The notes under the pieces: model-generated
Database searches by the model: none
What the model was told of the DNA's origin: nothing
Seen by the model: only the letters and a program-made list of their open reading frames with translations
Source of the DNA: Parapedobacter sp042666505
GTDB taxonomy: Bacteria; Bacteroidota; Bacteroidia; Sphingobacteriales; Sphingobacteriaceae
DNA length: 64,000 bases
NCBI RefSeq assembly: GCF_042666505.1
Contig: NZ_JBHTDN010000001.1
Location: forward strand, 620,001 to 684,000
Reading direction: 5' to 3'
Shown: positions 1-7,753 of the stretch, one piece after another
Numbering within the stretch: position 1 is the first letter of the stretch
How the letters are laid out: each line of letters begins with the position of its first letter
Made by a program: the position numbers and the translations under genes

Positions 1-951
1 TTTCAGGCCGGTGCGTTGGCACTGCTGGTATTTTTGGGGAACTACAGTGTTTTCTGGATCGGGGCGCTTAGTTTATTGCAGGGAATTATCAATACCTTTG
101 ATGTGACGGCAAGGCAATCGCTGATGGTTGAGCTGGTTCCCGATCGGGCGGACCTGCCCAACGCAATCGCGCTCAATTCGTCGGCGTTCAATGCCGCCCG
201 GATGGTGGGGCCGGCAATAGGAGGTATTCTGCTAAGCACGTATGGAGAGGCCGTCTGTTTTACGGCCAATTTTGTGAGCTTTATTGCGGTATTGGGCACA
301 CTGCTCGCGATGAAACTGTCTTTTTCGACGCCAGTAGTCAAGCAGGAAAGTACATGGCAAGGCCTTAAGGAAGGCTTCAGTTACTTACGTCATTCGCCTC
401 ATCTTTCATCACTTATCCTGTTGTTGGGAGGCTCGAGTTTGTTAGTTATTCCTTATACCACCCTTCTTCCGGTTATTGCACGGGAGATGTTCAGCGGCGA
501 TGCAACGACCTTCAGTTGGTTTGAAAGCGCGGCAGGACTGGGTGCGATGATCGGTGCGGTCTACATGGCGCTCACCAAAGCGGGTACCAACTTGCGTTTC
601 CGCGTTATGAAGGCCGCCGGGCTATTTGCATTTGGAATTCTGATGCTCTCCTTTGCATCGTGGTTGCCCTTGGCGTTGTTATGTACCGTGCTGGCATCCA
701 TGGGTATGATGGTTCAGAACTCAAGTATCAATACCTATATCCAAACCCACGCTATGCCCGCTTACCGCGCCCGCGCGATCAGCTATTACATCATGGCTTT
801 TCAGGGAATATTTCCGCTGGGGAGCCTATTGATTGGGGCACTGGCGAATGTCTGGGGTATTCATTACACCTTAATTTTTCAAGGGATAGCCGGCGCGCTG
901 ATTGCGCTGGGTTTTGTGGGATATATCCGCATTCACATTTTAAAACGGTAG
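1..951 (+). CDS. MFS exporter, 3' part (5' end outside window)
   Basis: Multi-pass inner-membrane transporter of the major facilitator superfamily, closest by eye to the MFS_3 (enterobactin-exporter-like) group. The frame is open to base 1 (F-Q-A-G-A precede the first possible internal start, a TTG at 16), so the true start lies upstream. Visible family traits are the stretch around residues 25-60 (INTFDVTARQSLMVELVPDR, then NAIALNS and GPAIGG) and repeated hydrophobic helices to the C-terminus, which ends in a basic IHILKR. It runs convergently into the GNAT gene with only 3 nt between stop codons. The substrate cannot be read from the sequence. Confidence 0.85.
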   Translation, partial: FQAGALALLVFLGNYSVFWIGALSLLQGIINTFDVTARQSLMVELVPDRADLPNAIALNSSAFNAARMVGPAIGGILLSTYGEAVCFTANFVSFIAVLGTLLAMKLSFSTPVVKQESTWQGLKEGFSYLRHSPHLSSLILLLGGSSLLVIPYTTLLPVIAREMFSGDATTFSWFESAAGLGAMIGAVYMALTKAGTNLRFRVMKAAGLFAFGILMLSFASWLPLALLCTVLASMGMMVQNSSINTYIQTHAMPAYRARAISYYIMAFQGIFPLGSLLIGALANVWGIHYTLIFQGIAGALIALGFVGYIRIHILKR

Positions 952-954
952 GAA

Positions 955-1440
955 TCACTTATCCGTGGCGGGCGATAGCAGCAATTCCATCCTGACATCG
1001 GCACGCTGATATTCCGAGGATTGGAGCGGCGTTTCCCTGAACCCCATCGATCGGTATAGCGTCAGTGCAGGGATTAATCGATGATTTGAATATAAGACTA
1101 ACCGTTTGGCGCCCAATTCGGTTGCCGTGCGTATGGCCACTGCGCATAGCTTTTTTCCGATTCCCTGGCCGCGGTAGGAGGTTTCCAGGCCCATTTTAGC
1201 CAGTTCATAGGCGTCGTCGGATATGCGTATGAGCGCAACGGTGCCCACGATTCGCTCTTCTACCTGTGCGAGGAAAACTTTCCCTCCGGGTTTTAAAATG
1301 GCTTCTTCCGGATTTGCATGGACGTAGCGATCCATGGGTTCCATTTGGAAGTATTGGGTTACCCAAGCGTTATTAATCCGTTCAAAATCTGCTTGGAATC
1401 GGGATTCGTAGGGGATGATTTTTAGTTCGTCTTTTGTCAT
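955..1440 (-). CDS. GNAT family N-acetyltransferase
   Basis: Predicted acetyl-CoA-dependent N-acetyltransferase, 161 residues, cytoplasmic. The acetyl-CoA pyrophosphate-binding motif A is visible as YRGQGIGKKLC near residues 89-99, followed by a helix and the LVLYSNHRLIPALTLYRSMGF segment typical of the C-terminal half of the fold. Its ATG overlaps the TGA of the upstream EamA exporter by 4 nt (ATGA), so the two genes are probably co-transcribed and translationally coupled. The acceptor substrate is unknown. Pairing with a metabolite exporter would fit detoxification or efflux of an amine or amino acid, which is inference only. Confidence 0.85.
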   Translation of the reverse strand: MTKDELKIIPYESRFQADFERINNAWVTQYFQMEPMDRYVHANPEEAILKPGGKVFLAQVEERIVGTVALIRISDDAYELAKMGLETSYRGQGIGKKLCAVAIRTATELGAKRLVLYSNHRLIPALTLYRSMGFRETPLQSSEYQRADVRMELLLSPATDK

Positions 1441-2363
1441 TTGTTAACTTTTGGTTGGTAACTCCGGTTGATGAAAAATACGCCGCCGAGCGTGACAATT
1501 AATGCAAATGCGGTAGTCCAGGTCAGTCGCTCATGGAGAAAGAAATATCCCAAAAGAAGCGCGATAAACGGATTCACATAGGCATAAACCGACGCCAGTC
1601 CGGGCGGCAGATGCTTAAGTGCGTACAAAAAGCAGCCGTATGAGGCCAGCGATCCGAATAAGATCAGATATGCCAATGCCCACAGGCTATCCGAAGTAAC
1701 TGTGGCCAACTGTGAATAGTCATCGAGGAATACACTGGCCAAAAGCAGCATAATACCTCCGCTGGTTAGTTGAAAAGCGACATTCACTAACGTTTTTGCC
1801 GCCGATGGCCTATGCTTGGTATATACCGTTCCCGCCGCCCAGCAAAAACAAGCGAAGAATGCGGCTAATACGCCGTAGAGGTAATTCGGATTCGCCAGGT
1901 CCGCAAGGTTATCCCGGAAGATAAGTCCGACGCCGATGCATCCCAACAATAAGCCGATGATCAAATGGATGTTGATGGCTTTCCGGTCGGTACCGGCGAC
2001 GTAGCCGATGATTACGACGTAGACCGGCATGATGGAAACGATCAGTGCTGCCAACCCACTGGGGATATAACGTTCGGCCCATCCAACCACGCCATTGCCA
2101 AGTGCAATCATCAACGTGCCGGCAACGAATTGACGCGTGATATCGCGGCGGCTGATGACCAGTTTTTGTCCCGTTAGTAATAGAAACGCCATCATCAGGA
2201 CTCCAGCGATGACTTGCCGGATGCCGGAAAATAGGAACGCCGGAAAAGTTGCGACCCCGATGCGCATGGCAAAATAGGTGGTGCCCCACACGATACAGAC
2301 TACGGCTAACGCCAGATACGCATTTACGTTTTTTTTATCCATGTTGGTATTGAAGTTCGACAA
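1437..2363 (-). CDS. EamA/DMT-family exporter
   Basis: Drug/metabolite transporter superfamily protein of 308 residues with about ten membrane helices in two EamA repeats (roughly residues 14-150 and 165-300). The first repeat holds the characteristic VWGTTYFAMRIGV and the second CFCWAAGTVYTKH and PFIALLLGYFFLHERLT. The protein ends SYQPKVNK. It is the first gene of a two-gene unit with the GNAT acetyltransferase (4-nt overlap). An alternative start at the internal Met-8 would remove a short polar lead and cannot be excluded. The substrate is not deducible. Confidence 0.88.
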   Translation of the reverse strand: MSNFNTNMDKKNVNAYLALAVVCIVWGTTYFAMRIGVATFPAFLFSGIRQVIAGVLMMAFLLLTGQKLVISRRDITRQFVAGTLMIALGNGVVGWAERYIPSGLAALIVSIMPVYVVIIGYVAGTDRKAINIHLIIGLLLGCIGVGLIFRDNLADLANPNYLYGVLAAFFACFCWAAGTVYTKHRPSAAKTLVNVAFQLTSGGIMLLLASVFLDDYSQLATVTSDSLWALAYLILFGSLASYGCFLYALKHLPPGLASVYAYVNPFIALLLGYFFLHERLTWTTAFALIVTLGGVFFINRSYQPKVNK

Positions 2364-2404
2364 ATTTCGGATACGGAAATAAAAGATAACAGATACAATT
2401 TCGG

Positions 2405-3799
2405 TTATTTAGACCCGTACAGTTTGGCGATGTCCGCACCGGGTTTCCATACCTTTAGGGGATATCTTTGTGCGTAGTTGAAAATCAGTTGCATCATGTA
2501 CCCGTTGCTGAGGCAAGGAGTGAGCATTTCTTTGATTTCTTCCGGACCGCTGATATCCGCTGAATGACTGATATGGCCCATGCCGTGCAATTTACCGTTT
2601 TCCACCCAAATGCAGCTGACCTCGGTTTCGTCCCTTCCGCGATCAAAAATGGCAAATGTCGGAAGTTCGTTCGCAAGGTAATCGAGTGCTTGGTTTACGC
2701 GCTGGTTATGGTCCTCCGGGGCAAGGGCTGCCGGTTTTCCTGACAGCTGGCGAGGCCCACCAAATGTACAATATTGTGGATGCAGTGCAAACTTGGAAAT
2801 TAGTAGGTTAAGTAGGTTTATGGCGTCTAATTGATTATGAAAGAGATGTGTGTTATGATTATTACGGCTATGTTTTCCAATAGCCAAGCGGAGATAACCG
2901 GCGTTGTCTTCGTAGGTATATAAAGCGTATTTAGGCTCGAAGCGTTTCAACGAGCGGTTATACGCGGGCCAATACCGTTTGATTTCCGCCGCTTCCAGTA
3001 AAAGCGCCATAAGTTCGGTACCACAACGTTCATAGTCGATTGAATGAATGTGACGGAGAAAGTGCTGGCGCTGGGGATTGGGGTTATGGCCGCTGAAGTG
3101 CTGCGCGACACGACTGCGGATGTTATTTGCTTTACCCACGTAAATAATTTTTCCGCCCAGATCCTTGAAGTAGTACACTCCGGTACTTTCAGGCAAGACA
3201 TCGAATTGATCTTTGGCCAGATTAGGGGGTAGCTGTTGGTGTTTGGATTTCCTTTTCAGCATTTCCGTCAGGTGGCCGTCGACATCCCATTCCACCAAAT
3301 TTCCAAACAGAATGGCGGTGGCATCTGCGTCGCCACCTGCGCGGTGCCGGTTGTTGATGGGGATGCCAAGTGCATTGCACAATCTGCCCAAACTATAAGA
3401 GGGCAGCCCGGGCCGAATCTTCCGGCTTAGCCGGACGGTGCACAGTTTCGGTGAGGTAAGTGAGAACCCCGCCAGCTCTAGGTGGTATTTCAGGAACGAA
3501 TAGTCAAAATTAACGTTATGGGCAACAAATACGCTTTCTTTCAGTAATTCGAAAATCTGGGGCGCCAGCTCGTTGAATGTAGGGCTATCTGCCACCATTT
3601 CGGGCGAAATGCCCGTCACGGCTTGGATGTAGAGGGGAATGGGCCGCTGCGGATTGACCAACGAGTCATACCGTTCGACTACTTTTGTTCCATCGTGGAT
3701 CCGTATCGCTACTTCGGTAATACCGCTGCCAGCGGCATAGCCGCCCGTGGTTTCAATATCCACAATCGCATAGAAGGTGTTTTCGGAACGCTGCCCCAT
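2405..3799 (-). CDS. DnaQ-like 3'-5' exonuclease fused to GIY-YIG (Cho/UvrC-like) nuclease
   Basis: Two nuclease domains in one 464-residue chain. Residues about 8-180 form a DEDDh exonuclease like DNA polymerase III epsilon: DIETTGG near 14, HNVNFDYSFLK near 95, and HRAGGDADAT near 155. Residues about 205-285 form a GIY-YIG domain (GVYYFKD...IIYVGKANNIRSRVAQHF, then a conserved LEAAEIKRYWPAYN with the metal-ligand Glu), as in UvrC and Cho. The C-terminal about 150 residues resemble the rest of Cho-type proteins. This suggests an incision-plus-resection enzyme in DNA repair; the biochemical role is inference. It has its own promoter (3804-3832) placed almost at the ATG. Confidence 0.88.
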   Translation of the reverse strand: MGQRSENTFYAIVDIETTGGYAAGSGITEVAIRIHDGTKVVERYDSLVNPQRPIPLYIQAVTGISPEMVADSPTFNELAPQIFELLKESVFVAHNVNFDYSFLKYHLELAGFSLTSPKLCTVRLSRKIRPGLPSYSLGRLCNALGIPINNRHRAGGDADATAILFGNLVEWDVDGHLTEMLKRKSKHQQLPPNLAKDQFDVLPESTGVYYFKDLGGKIIYVGKANNIRSRVAQHFSGHNPNPQRQHFLRHIHSIDYERCGTELMALLLEAAEIKRYWPAYNRSLKRFEPKYALYTYEDNAGYLRLAIGKHSRNNHNTHLFHNQLDAINLLNLLISKFALHPQYCTFGGPRQLSGKPAALAPEDHNQRVNQALDYLANELPTFAIFDRGRDETEVSCIWVENGKLHGMGHISHSADISGPEEIKEMLTPCLSNGYMMQLIFNYAQRYPLKVWKPGADIAKLYGSK

Positions 3800-3803
3800 A
3801 GGG

Positions 3804-3832
3804 CAAATATACTAAAATAGTTAGTCTGTCAA
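3804..3832 (-). promoter_or_regulatory. Promoter for the exonuclease/GIY-YIG gene
   Basis: On the minus strand a TTG (3830-3832) is separated by 18 nt from TATATTTG (3804-3811), an exact match to the Bacteroidota TAnnTTTG -7 box. Transcription would start around 3797-3799, at or beside the annotated ATG, so the message could be leaderless. Confidence 0.55.
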
Positions 3833-3953
3833 GCGATGGGATATATTTTTAGATACGTTCATTTTGAGAGGCGTCTTACACGATGTAGGCTGCTGCCGGA
3901 CTGTTGCCAGACTGCTGCGTGTGGCTTAGCCGTCTTCCTGCGGTGAGCCGGCA

Positions 3954-4014
3954 GTCTGCTGGCTGTTTTTCGCACCATTACCGCAAGGTGACCGCACGCA
4001 AACCGCCAGCAGAC
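3954..4014. repeat. Intergenic inverted repeat
   Basis: The 237-nt gap between the exonuclease promoter side and the small membrane protein is GC-rich and holds a perfect 10-bp inverted repeat (GTCTGCTGGC at 3954-3963 and GCCAGCAGAC at 4005-4014), with related CAGACTG/CAGTCTG copies just to the left. No T-tract follows on either strand. It may form RNA structure at the 3' end of the leftward operon; no gene is supported here. Confidence 0.4.
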
Positions 4015-4036
4015 CTCTCCGAGATGCGCAGCTTTT

Positions 4037-4519
4037 TTACATCGGATCCGTCGGTGCGGACGCGCTGACAGATGGCTCAGCGGGAGGCTCGGTAGTAACT
4101 CGCGAAACCCGCTTTCCGCGACGCGGCACAATCATAAAATAAAGGCAAGACAGCGACCACGAACCCCAGAAGAGATAGCCCCCGCTGTGAAAAGTTTCCT
4201 TCAACATCCGGTGAGAGGTGGTCGTAAAATCCACATACGTAAAGTAGGCGCCAACGAGCCCGAACAGCAGAACCAATAAGGTTGCGGTTACGGCAAGGCG
4301 CCGCCCAAGGAGCCGCTTGATGAGCCAGAGAGCGAAGATAAGCACCAGTTGAATAACAAAGAGCAGGATAGCGGTCTTCCACCAGATTTTGAAAATACCG
4401 TACTCGCTATACAATACACTGATCCCCACTTTTCCGATCAGCGACATTTGGGACATCAGTATGCCTGAAATTGTGGAAAGTAACGCCTGCACGGCGATGA
4501 GGGTTCCTAAGCCTTTCAT
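4037..4519 (-). CDS. Small four-helix membrane protein, function unknown
   Basis: A 160-residue protein I do not recognise. It has about four hydrophobic segments (near residues 5-25, 45-70, 73-95 and 110-128), short charged loops (KRLLGRR), and a Pro/Ala/Ser-rich hydrophilic tail. It lies 6 nt downstream of the lipoprotein gene and is the last member of the leftward run that begins with arginine decarboxylase. Reading quality (plausible start, membrane topology, tight spacing) supports a real gene. Confidence 0.65.
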   Translation of the reverse strand: MKGLGTLIAVQALLSTISGILMSQMSLIGKVGISVLYSEYGIFKIWWKTAILLFVIQLVLIFALWLIKRLLGRRLAVTATLLVLLFGLVGAYFTYVDFTTTSHRMLKETFHSGGYLFWGSWSLSCLYFMIVPRRGKRVSRVTTEPPAEPSVSASAPTDPM

Positions 4520-4525
4520 ATCGCA

Positions 4526-5098
4526 TTATTTGGTAACTTCCCAGCCGGCATCGCCATTGAACCGCAGCGAATAGGTCTTTTTCGTAAATGAAGCGTTGTT
4601 GTCCGGATCCTTTTTGGCAAAATCCGCAAAATCGGTTTCGGCCTTCCGGAGTGTTACCGTTGCTTTCGCCCGGTTTTTGCCGGTCTGTTCAATCAGCACG
4701 CCACCCTCTTCATCAAGTGAATATTCAAACGTCTTCACGGTTACTTTTTTGTCGGTTTTTTCCAGAACAAGAGGAATGGACTTGTCCGTTAGCTTCACGA
4801 GATAAACAAAGGTGCTGTCTTTGGAAAGGAACTTTTTGCGCTCCTTGAGGCGTTCCATGGTAATGTAGCCCTCTTTTTCCAATCGTTGATAAGCTGCGAG
4901 AAGATCGGCGTCCGACCGCTGGCTGAACTTTATTTCGCCATAGTCCACCGCGGCAGTCTCATAAACCGGATTGGATTCAATATAATGGGCAATCTCGCTC
5001 AACGCCACCCGGTCGCTGATCGATTTTTCACTGCCGCAGGCCGTCCACAAAAAAACACTCAGGAGCAGGGCCAGGGATCGATAGTATACGTGTACCAT
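4526..5098 (-). CDS. Putative lipoprotein, function unknown
   Basis: A 190-residue protein with an N-terminal signal and lipobox-like end (SVFLWTAC, Cys about 21), so it is probably lipid-anchored to a membrane. The mature part is polar, with an early helical region (LLAAYQRLEKEGYITMERLKERKK) and later beta-like segments (VYLVKLTDKSIPLVL, KATVTLRKAETDF). No family is recognised. It starts 15 nt after the epimerase stop and is followed 6 nt later by the small membrane protein; the pair may act together at the envelope (inference). Confidence 0.7.
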   Translation of the reverse strand: MVHVYYRSLALLLSVFLWTACGSEKSISDRVALSEIAHYIESNPVYETAAVDYGEIKFSQRSDADLLAAYQRLEKEGYITMERLKERKKFLSKDSTFVYLVKLTDKSIPLVLEKTDKKVTVKTFEYSLDEEGGVLIEQTGKNRAKATVTLRKAETDFADFAKKDPDNNASFTKKTYSLRFNGDAGWEVTK

Positions 5099-5113
5099 AA
5101 ATGATCATTTTTA

Positions 5114-6160
5114 TCAAAAATAGGTTTTTGCAAAAGTTGTTCCAATACCACCAGGATGGTAGTAGGTTAGGTACCATTCGATGAATTTCTTTACACCGGT
5201 ATCCACCGAAGTTTGGACCTGGTAACCGAAATCTGCCCGTAATTTGTCGACGTTAGCCCATGTCTTCTCTACATCACCAGCCTGCATGGGCAGGTATTCC
5301 TTGATAGCTTTTCTGCCGGTGTGCTTTTCAATGGATTCGATGAAATCCAATAGCCTGACGGGTCTGCCGTTGCCGACGTTGTAGAGGTTATACCGGGCCA
5401 ATTTTTCACCCGATGCTGCTACAATGAGCTTGATGCTGTTGACGACGTCGCCTACGTAAGTAAAGTCACGGTATAGATTTCCATGGTTAAAAACCTGTAA
5501 GGGTCTGCCTTGTAGAATTGCATCTACGAATAGAAACATTGCCATATCGGGGCGACCCCATGGACCGTACACTGTGAAAAATCGCAAACCGGTTGTTTTT
5601 AATCCATACAGATGGCTGTAGGTATGCGCCATTAGTTCATTGCTTCGCTTGGTGGCGGCGTATAAGCTGACGGGATGGTCCACGCGATCGTCTTCTGAAA
5701 AAGGAATCTTATCGTTTGCTCCGTAGATCGAAGAACTGGAAGCGTAGATCAAGTGACGGACGCGATGGTGGCGACAACATTCCAGCACATTGGCAAACCC
5801 GACTAGATTGGAATGTACGTAAGCTTGCGGATTTTCGAGCGAATACCGGACCCCTACCTGCGCTGCCAGGTGAAGTACCCACTCAAATTCTTCGTGTTGG
5901 AAAAGTGTATCCAGCTGGTCTGCACGGGTAATGTCCAACTGTTGGAAACGATAATTCGCGTGGGTTTTACTGGGTATGGGTTCGCTTTCCTGTATTTGCG
6001 GCCGTTCTATGCCGCACTCCGCCAGACGTGCATATTTCAATCCGATATCATAATAATCGTTGAGGTTGTCAAGGCCCACCACCGTGTGGCCCTCAGCAAG
6101 GAGCATCTGCACAGCGTGAAAGCCGATGAATCCGGCTGCGCCAGTCACCAAAATCTTCAT
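5114..6160 (-). CDS. NAD-dependent sugar epimerase, UDP-glucuronate 4-epimerase type
   Basis: Extended short-chain dehydrogenase/epimerase of 348 residues. The NAD motif GAAGFIG is at residues 7-13, DNLNDYYD follows at about 31-38 (typical of UDP-glucuronate 4-epimerases of the CapI/LpsL group), and ASSSSIYG and YAATKRSNE carry the catalytic Ser and Tyr-x3-Lys. GRPDMAMF is the usual substrate-loop signature. It probably interconverts UDP-glucuronate and UDP-galacturonate for surface polysaccharide. It sits 8 nt after arginine decarboxylase. Other nucleotide-sugar substrates remain possible. Confidence 0.85.
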   Translation of the reverse strand: MKILVTGAAGFIGFHAVQMLLAEGHTVVGLDNLNDYYDIGLKYARLAECGIERPQIQESEPIPSKTHANYRFQQLDITRADQLDTLFQHEEFEWVLHLAAQVGVRYSLENPQAYVHSNLVGFANVLECCRHHRVRHLIYASSSSIYGANDKIPFSEDDRVDHPVSLYAATKRSNELMAHTYSHLYGLKTTGLRFFTVYGPWGRPDMAMFLFVDAILQGRPLQVFNHGNLYRDFTYVGDVVNSIKLIVAASGEKLARYNLYNVGNGRPVRLLDFIESIEKHTGRKAIKEYLPMQAGDVEKTWANVDKLRADFGYQVQTSVDTGVKKFIEWYLTYYHPGGIGTTFAKTYF

Positions 6161-6168
6161 TTTCCACC

Positions 6169-7560
6169 CTATTGATATCCCAGCAGCCTTAATACCTGTT
6201 TGCTGTTCTGTTCCTCGCCGAACACTTCGAAGTTGAAAGTTTCGTCGCGGTTACGCCTCACCAACACGTGCTTGGGTGAGGGGAGAAGGCAGTGGTGGAT
6301 ACCGCCATATCCGCTCAATACCTCTTGATAGGCACCCGTATGAAAGAATCCAAGGTACTGAATTTTACGGGTTTTGGGCATGAACACGTTGTTCATATGG
6401 GCCTCCTGGTTGTAATAATCCTGCCCGTCGCACGTAATCCCGCCGAGGTTCACCCGTTCGTATTCCGAATCCCAGTTGTTGATGGGCAGGAGTATGTATT
6501 TTTGATTGAGCGCCCAAACGTCAGGAAGGTTCGTGATGAACGAGCCGTCCAGCATCAACCATTTTTCCCGGTCGTTCTGCTGTTTGCGCCCGAGTACTTT
6601 ATAAAGAATACCCGAAGCTTCCGCTACCGTATACTTGCCGAATTCGGTAATAATATCGGGCTCCATGACTTCGTGCTGGGCGCAGATCTGCTTGATCCGG
6701 TTGACGATTTCGTTGACCATATACTCGTAATCGAAATCATGCACCAGCGAATCCTTGAACGGCATTCCGCCTCCGATATCCAAGGTATCCAAATCGGGAT
6801 TTATTTTCTTGAATTTGCAGTAGAGTGTAACGTATTTTTCGAGTTCGTTCCAATAATAAGGTGTATCGGAAATGCCCGAATTGATAAAGAAATGGAGCAG
6901 CTTCACCCTGAAATTGGGATTCGGTACCACTTTATTGTTATAAAAATCCAGGATATCTTCTAGCCGAATGCCCAATCGGGAAGTATAAAATTGCGAGTCC
7001 GGTTGTTCTTCAGCCGCAATACGGATTCCCAGATTGCAAGGCTCTTCCAACTCAACTTCATCGTCGTAGATATTAAACTCTTCTTTATTGTCCAACACCG
7101 GTATAATGTTCTTATATCCGTCGTGTAGCATATCTACGATGTATTGCTTGTATTGATAGGTTTTAAACCCGTTGCATATCACCGTGATATCCTTATTGAC
7201 AATGCCCTTTTTTTCCAGGGCATCTATCATCGGCATATCGAAGGCCGACGAGGTCTCCAGGTGGATGTCGTTTTTCAAAGCTTCCTCTACCACGTGACGG
7301 AAGTGAGAGCTCTTTGTACAATAACAATATTTATAGGAACCCCGATAATTATGCTTCAAGATAGCCGTTTGGAACAATATCTTCGCCTGCTGAATCTTTT
7401 TACTGATAATCGGCAAATAGGTGAATCGCAACGGCGTTCCGTAGGTCTCAATCATTTCCATGAGGTTCAGGTCATGGAAATACAGTTCGTCGTCGATGAT
7501 ATCAAATCCATCTTGGGGAAACCCCACGCTTAGGTCAAGAAATTCCTGATAGCTTTGCAT
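6169..7560 (-). CDS. speA: Biosynthetic arginine decarboxylase (PLP, alanine-racemase fold)
   Basis: A 463-residue fold-type III PLP enzyme of the kind annotated in Bacteroidota as arginine decarboxylase, giving agmatine for polyamine synthesis. The Schiff-base lysine is Lys-83 in YCYCTKSS; the glycine-rich phosphate-binding loop is LDIGGGMPF near 262; ITEFGKYTVAEASG near 304 and the later GGITCDGQDYYN fit the C-terminal barrel, where the substrate-site Cys/Asp lie. It is shorter than E. coli SpeA. It heads a leftward run with the epimerase, a lipoprotein and a membrane protein. I infer arginine rather than diaminopimelate as substrate from overall resemblance. Confidence 0.82.
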   Translation of the reverse strand: MQSYQEFLDLSVGFPQDGFDIIDDELYFHDLNLMEMIETYGTPLRFTYLPIISKKIQQAKILFQTAILKHNYRGSYKYCYCTKSSHFRHVVEEALKNDIHLETSSAFDMPMIDALEKKGIVNKDITVICNGFKTYQYKQYIVDMLHDGYKNIIPVLDNKEEFNIYDDEVELEEPCNLGIRIAAEEQPDSQFYTSRLGIRLEDILDFYNNKVVPNPNFRVKLLHFFINSGISDTPYYWNELEKYVTLYCKFKKINPDLDTLDIGGGMPFKDSLVHDFDYEYMVNEIVNRIKQICAQHEVMEPDIITEFGKYTVAEASGILYKVLGRKQQNDREKWLMLDGSFITNLPDVWALNQKYILLPINNWDSEYERVNLGGITCDGQDYYNQEAHMNNVFMPKTRKIQYLGFFHTGAYQEVLSGYGGIHHCLLPSPKHVLVRRNRDETFNFEVFGEEQNSKQVLRLLGYQ

Positions 7561-7626
7561 TTTTATATTTTGTTCTAAATAACCCCCTGCTTTTCAATGG
7601 CAGAAACGAATTCAACAAACATCCAT

Positions 7627-7657
7627 TTGCATATAAAGGCCTGTTTGTCTAAGTTTG
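7627..7657 (+). promoter_or_regulatory. Promoter for argS operon
   Basis: TTG at 7627-7629, 20 nt, then TAAGTTTG at 7650-7657, a strong Bacteroidota-type match. The leader to the argS ATG would be about 90 nt. The spacer begins CATATAAAGG, a sequence shared with the MATE gene promoter. Confidence 0.75.
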
Positions 7658-7753
7658 GCAAAGATATGTTTTCGGTACGAAATGAAACAGTTATCTAATT
7701 GTAATTTTATGATTTCGATATCGATGCTAAGGAATTAATGCTTAAATACTTAC

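Noticed and set aside
3859..4131. A 90-codon minus-strand frame in the GC-rich gap
   Set aside because: It overlaps the better-supported membrane protein gene in another frame and has an Arg/His-rich composition typical of chance frames.
6292..6963. A 223-codon frame opposite the arginine decarboxylase gene
   Set aside because: It lies fully within a well-supported gene on the other strand, and no motif or promoter was seen.
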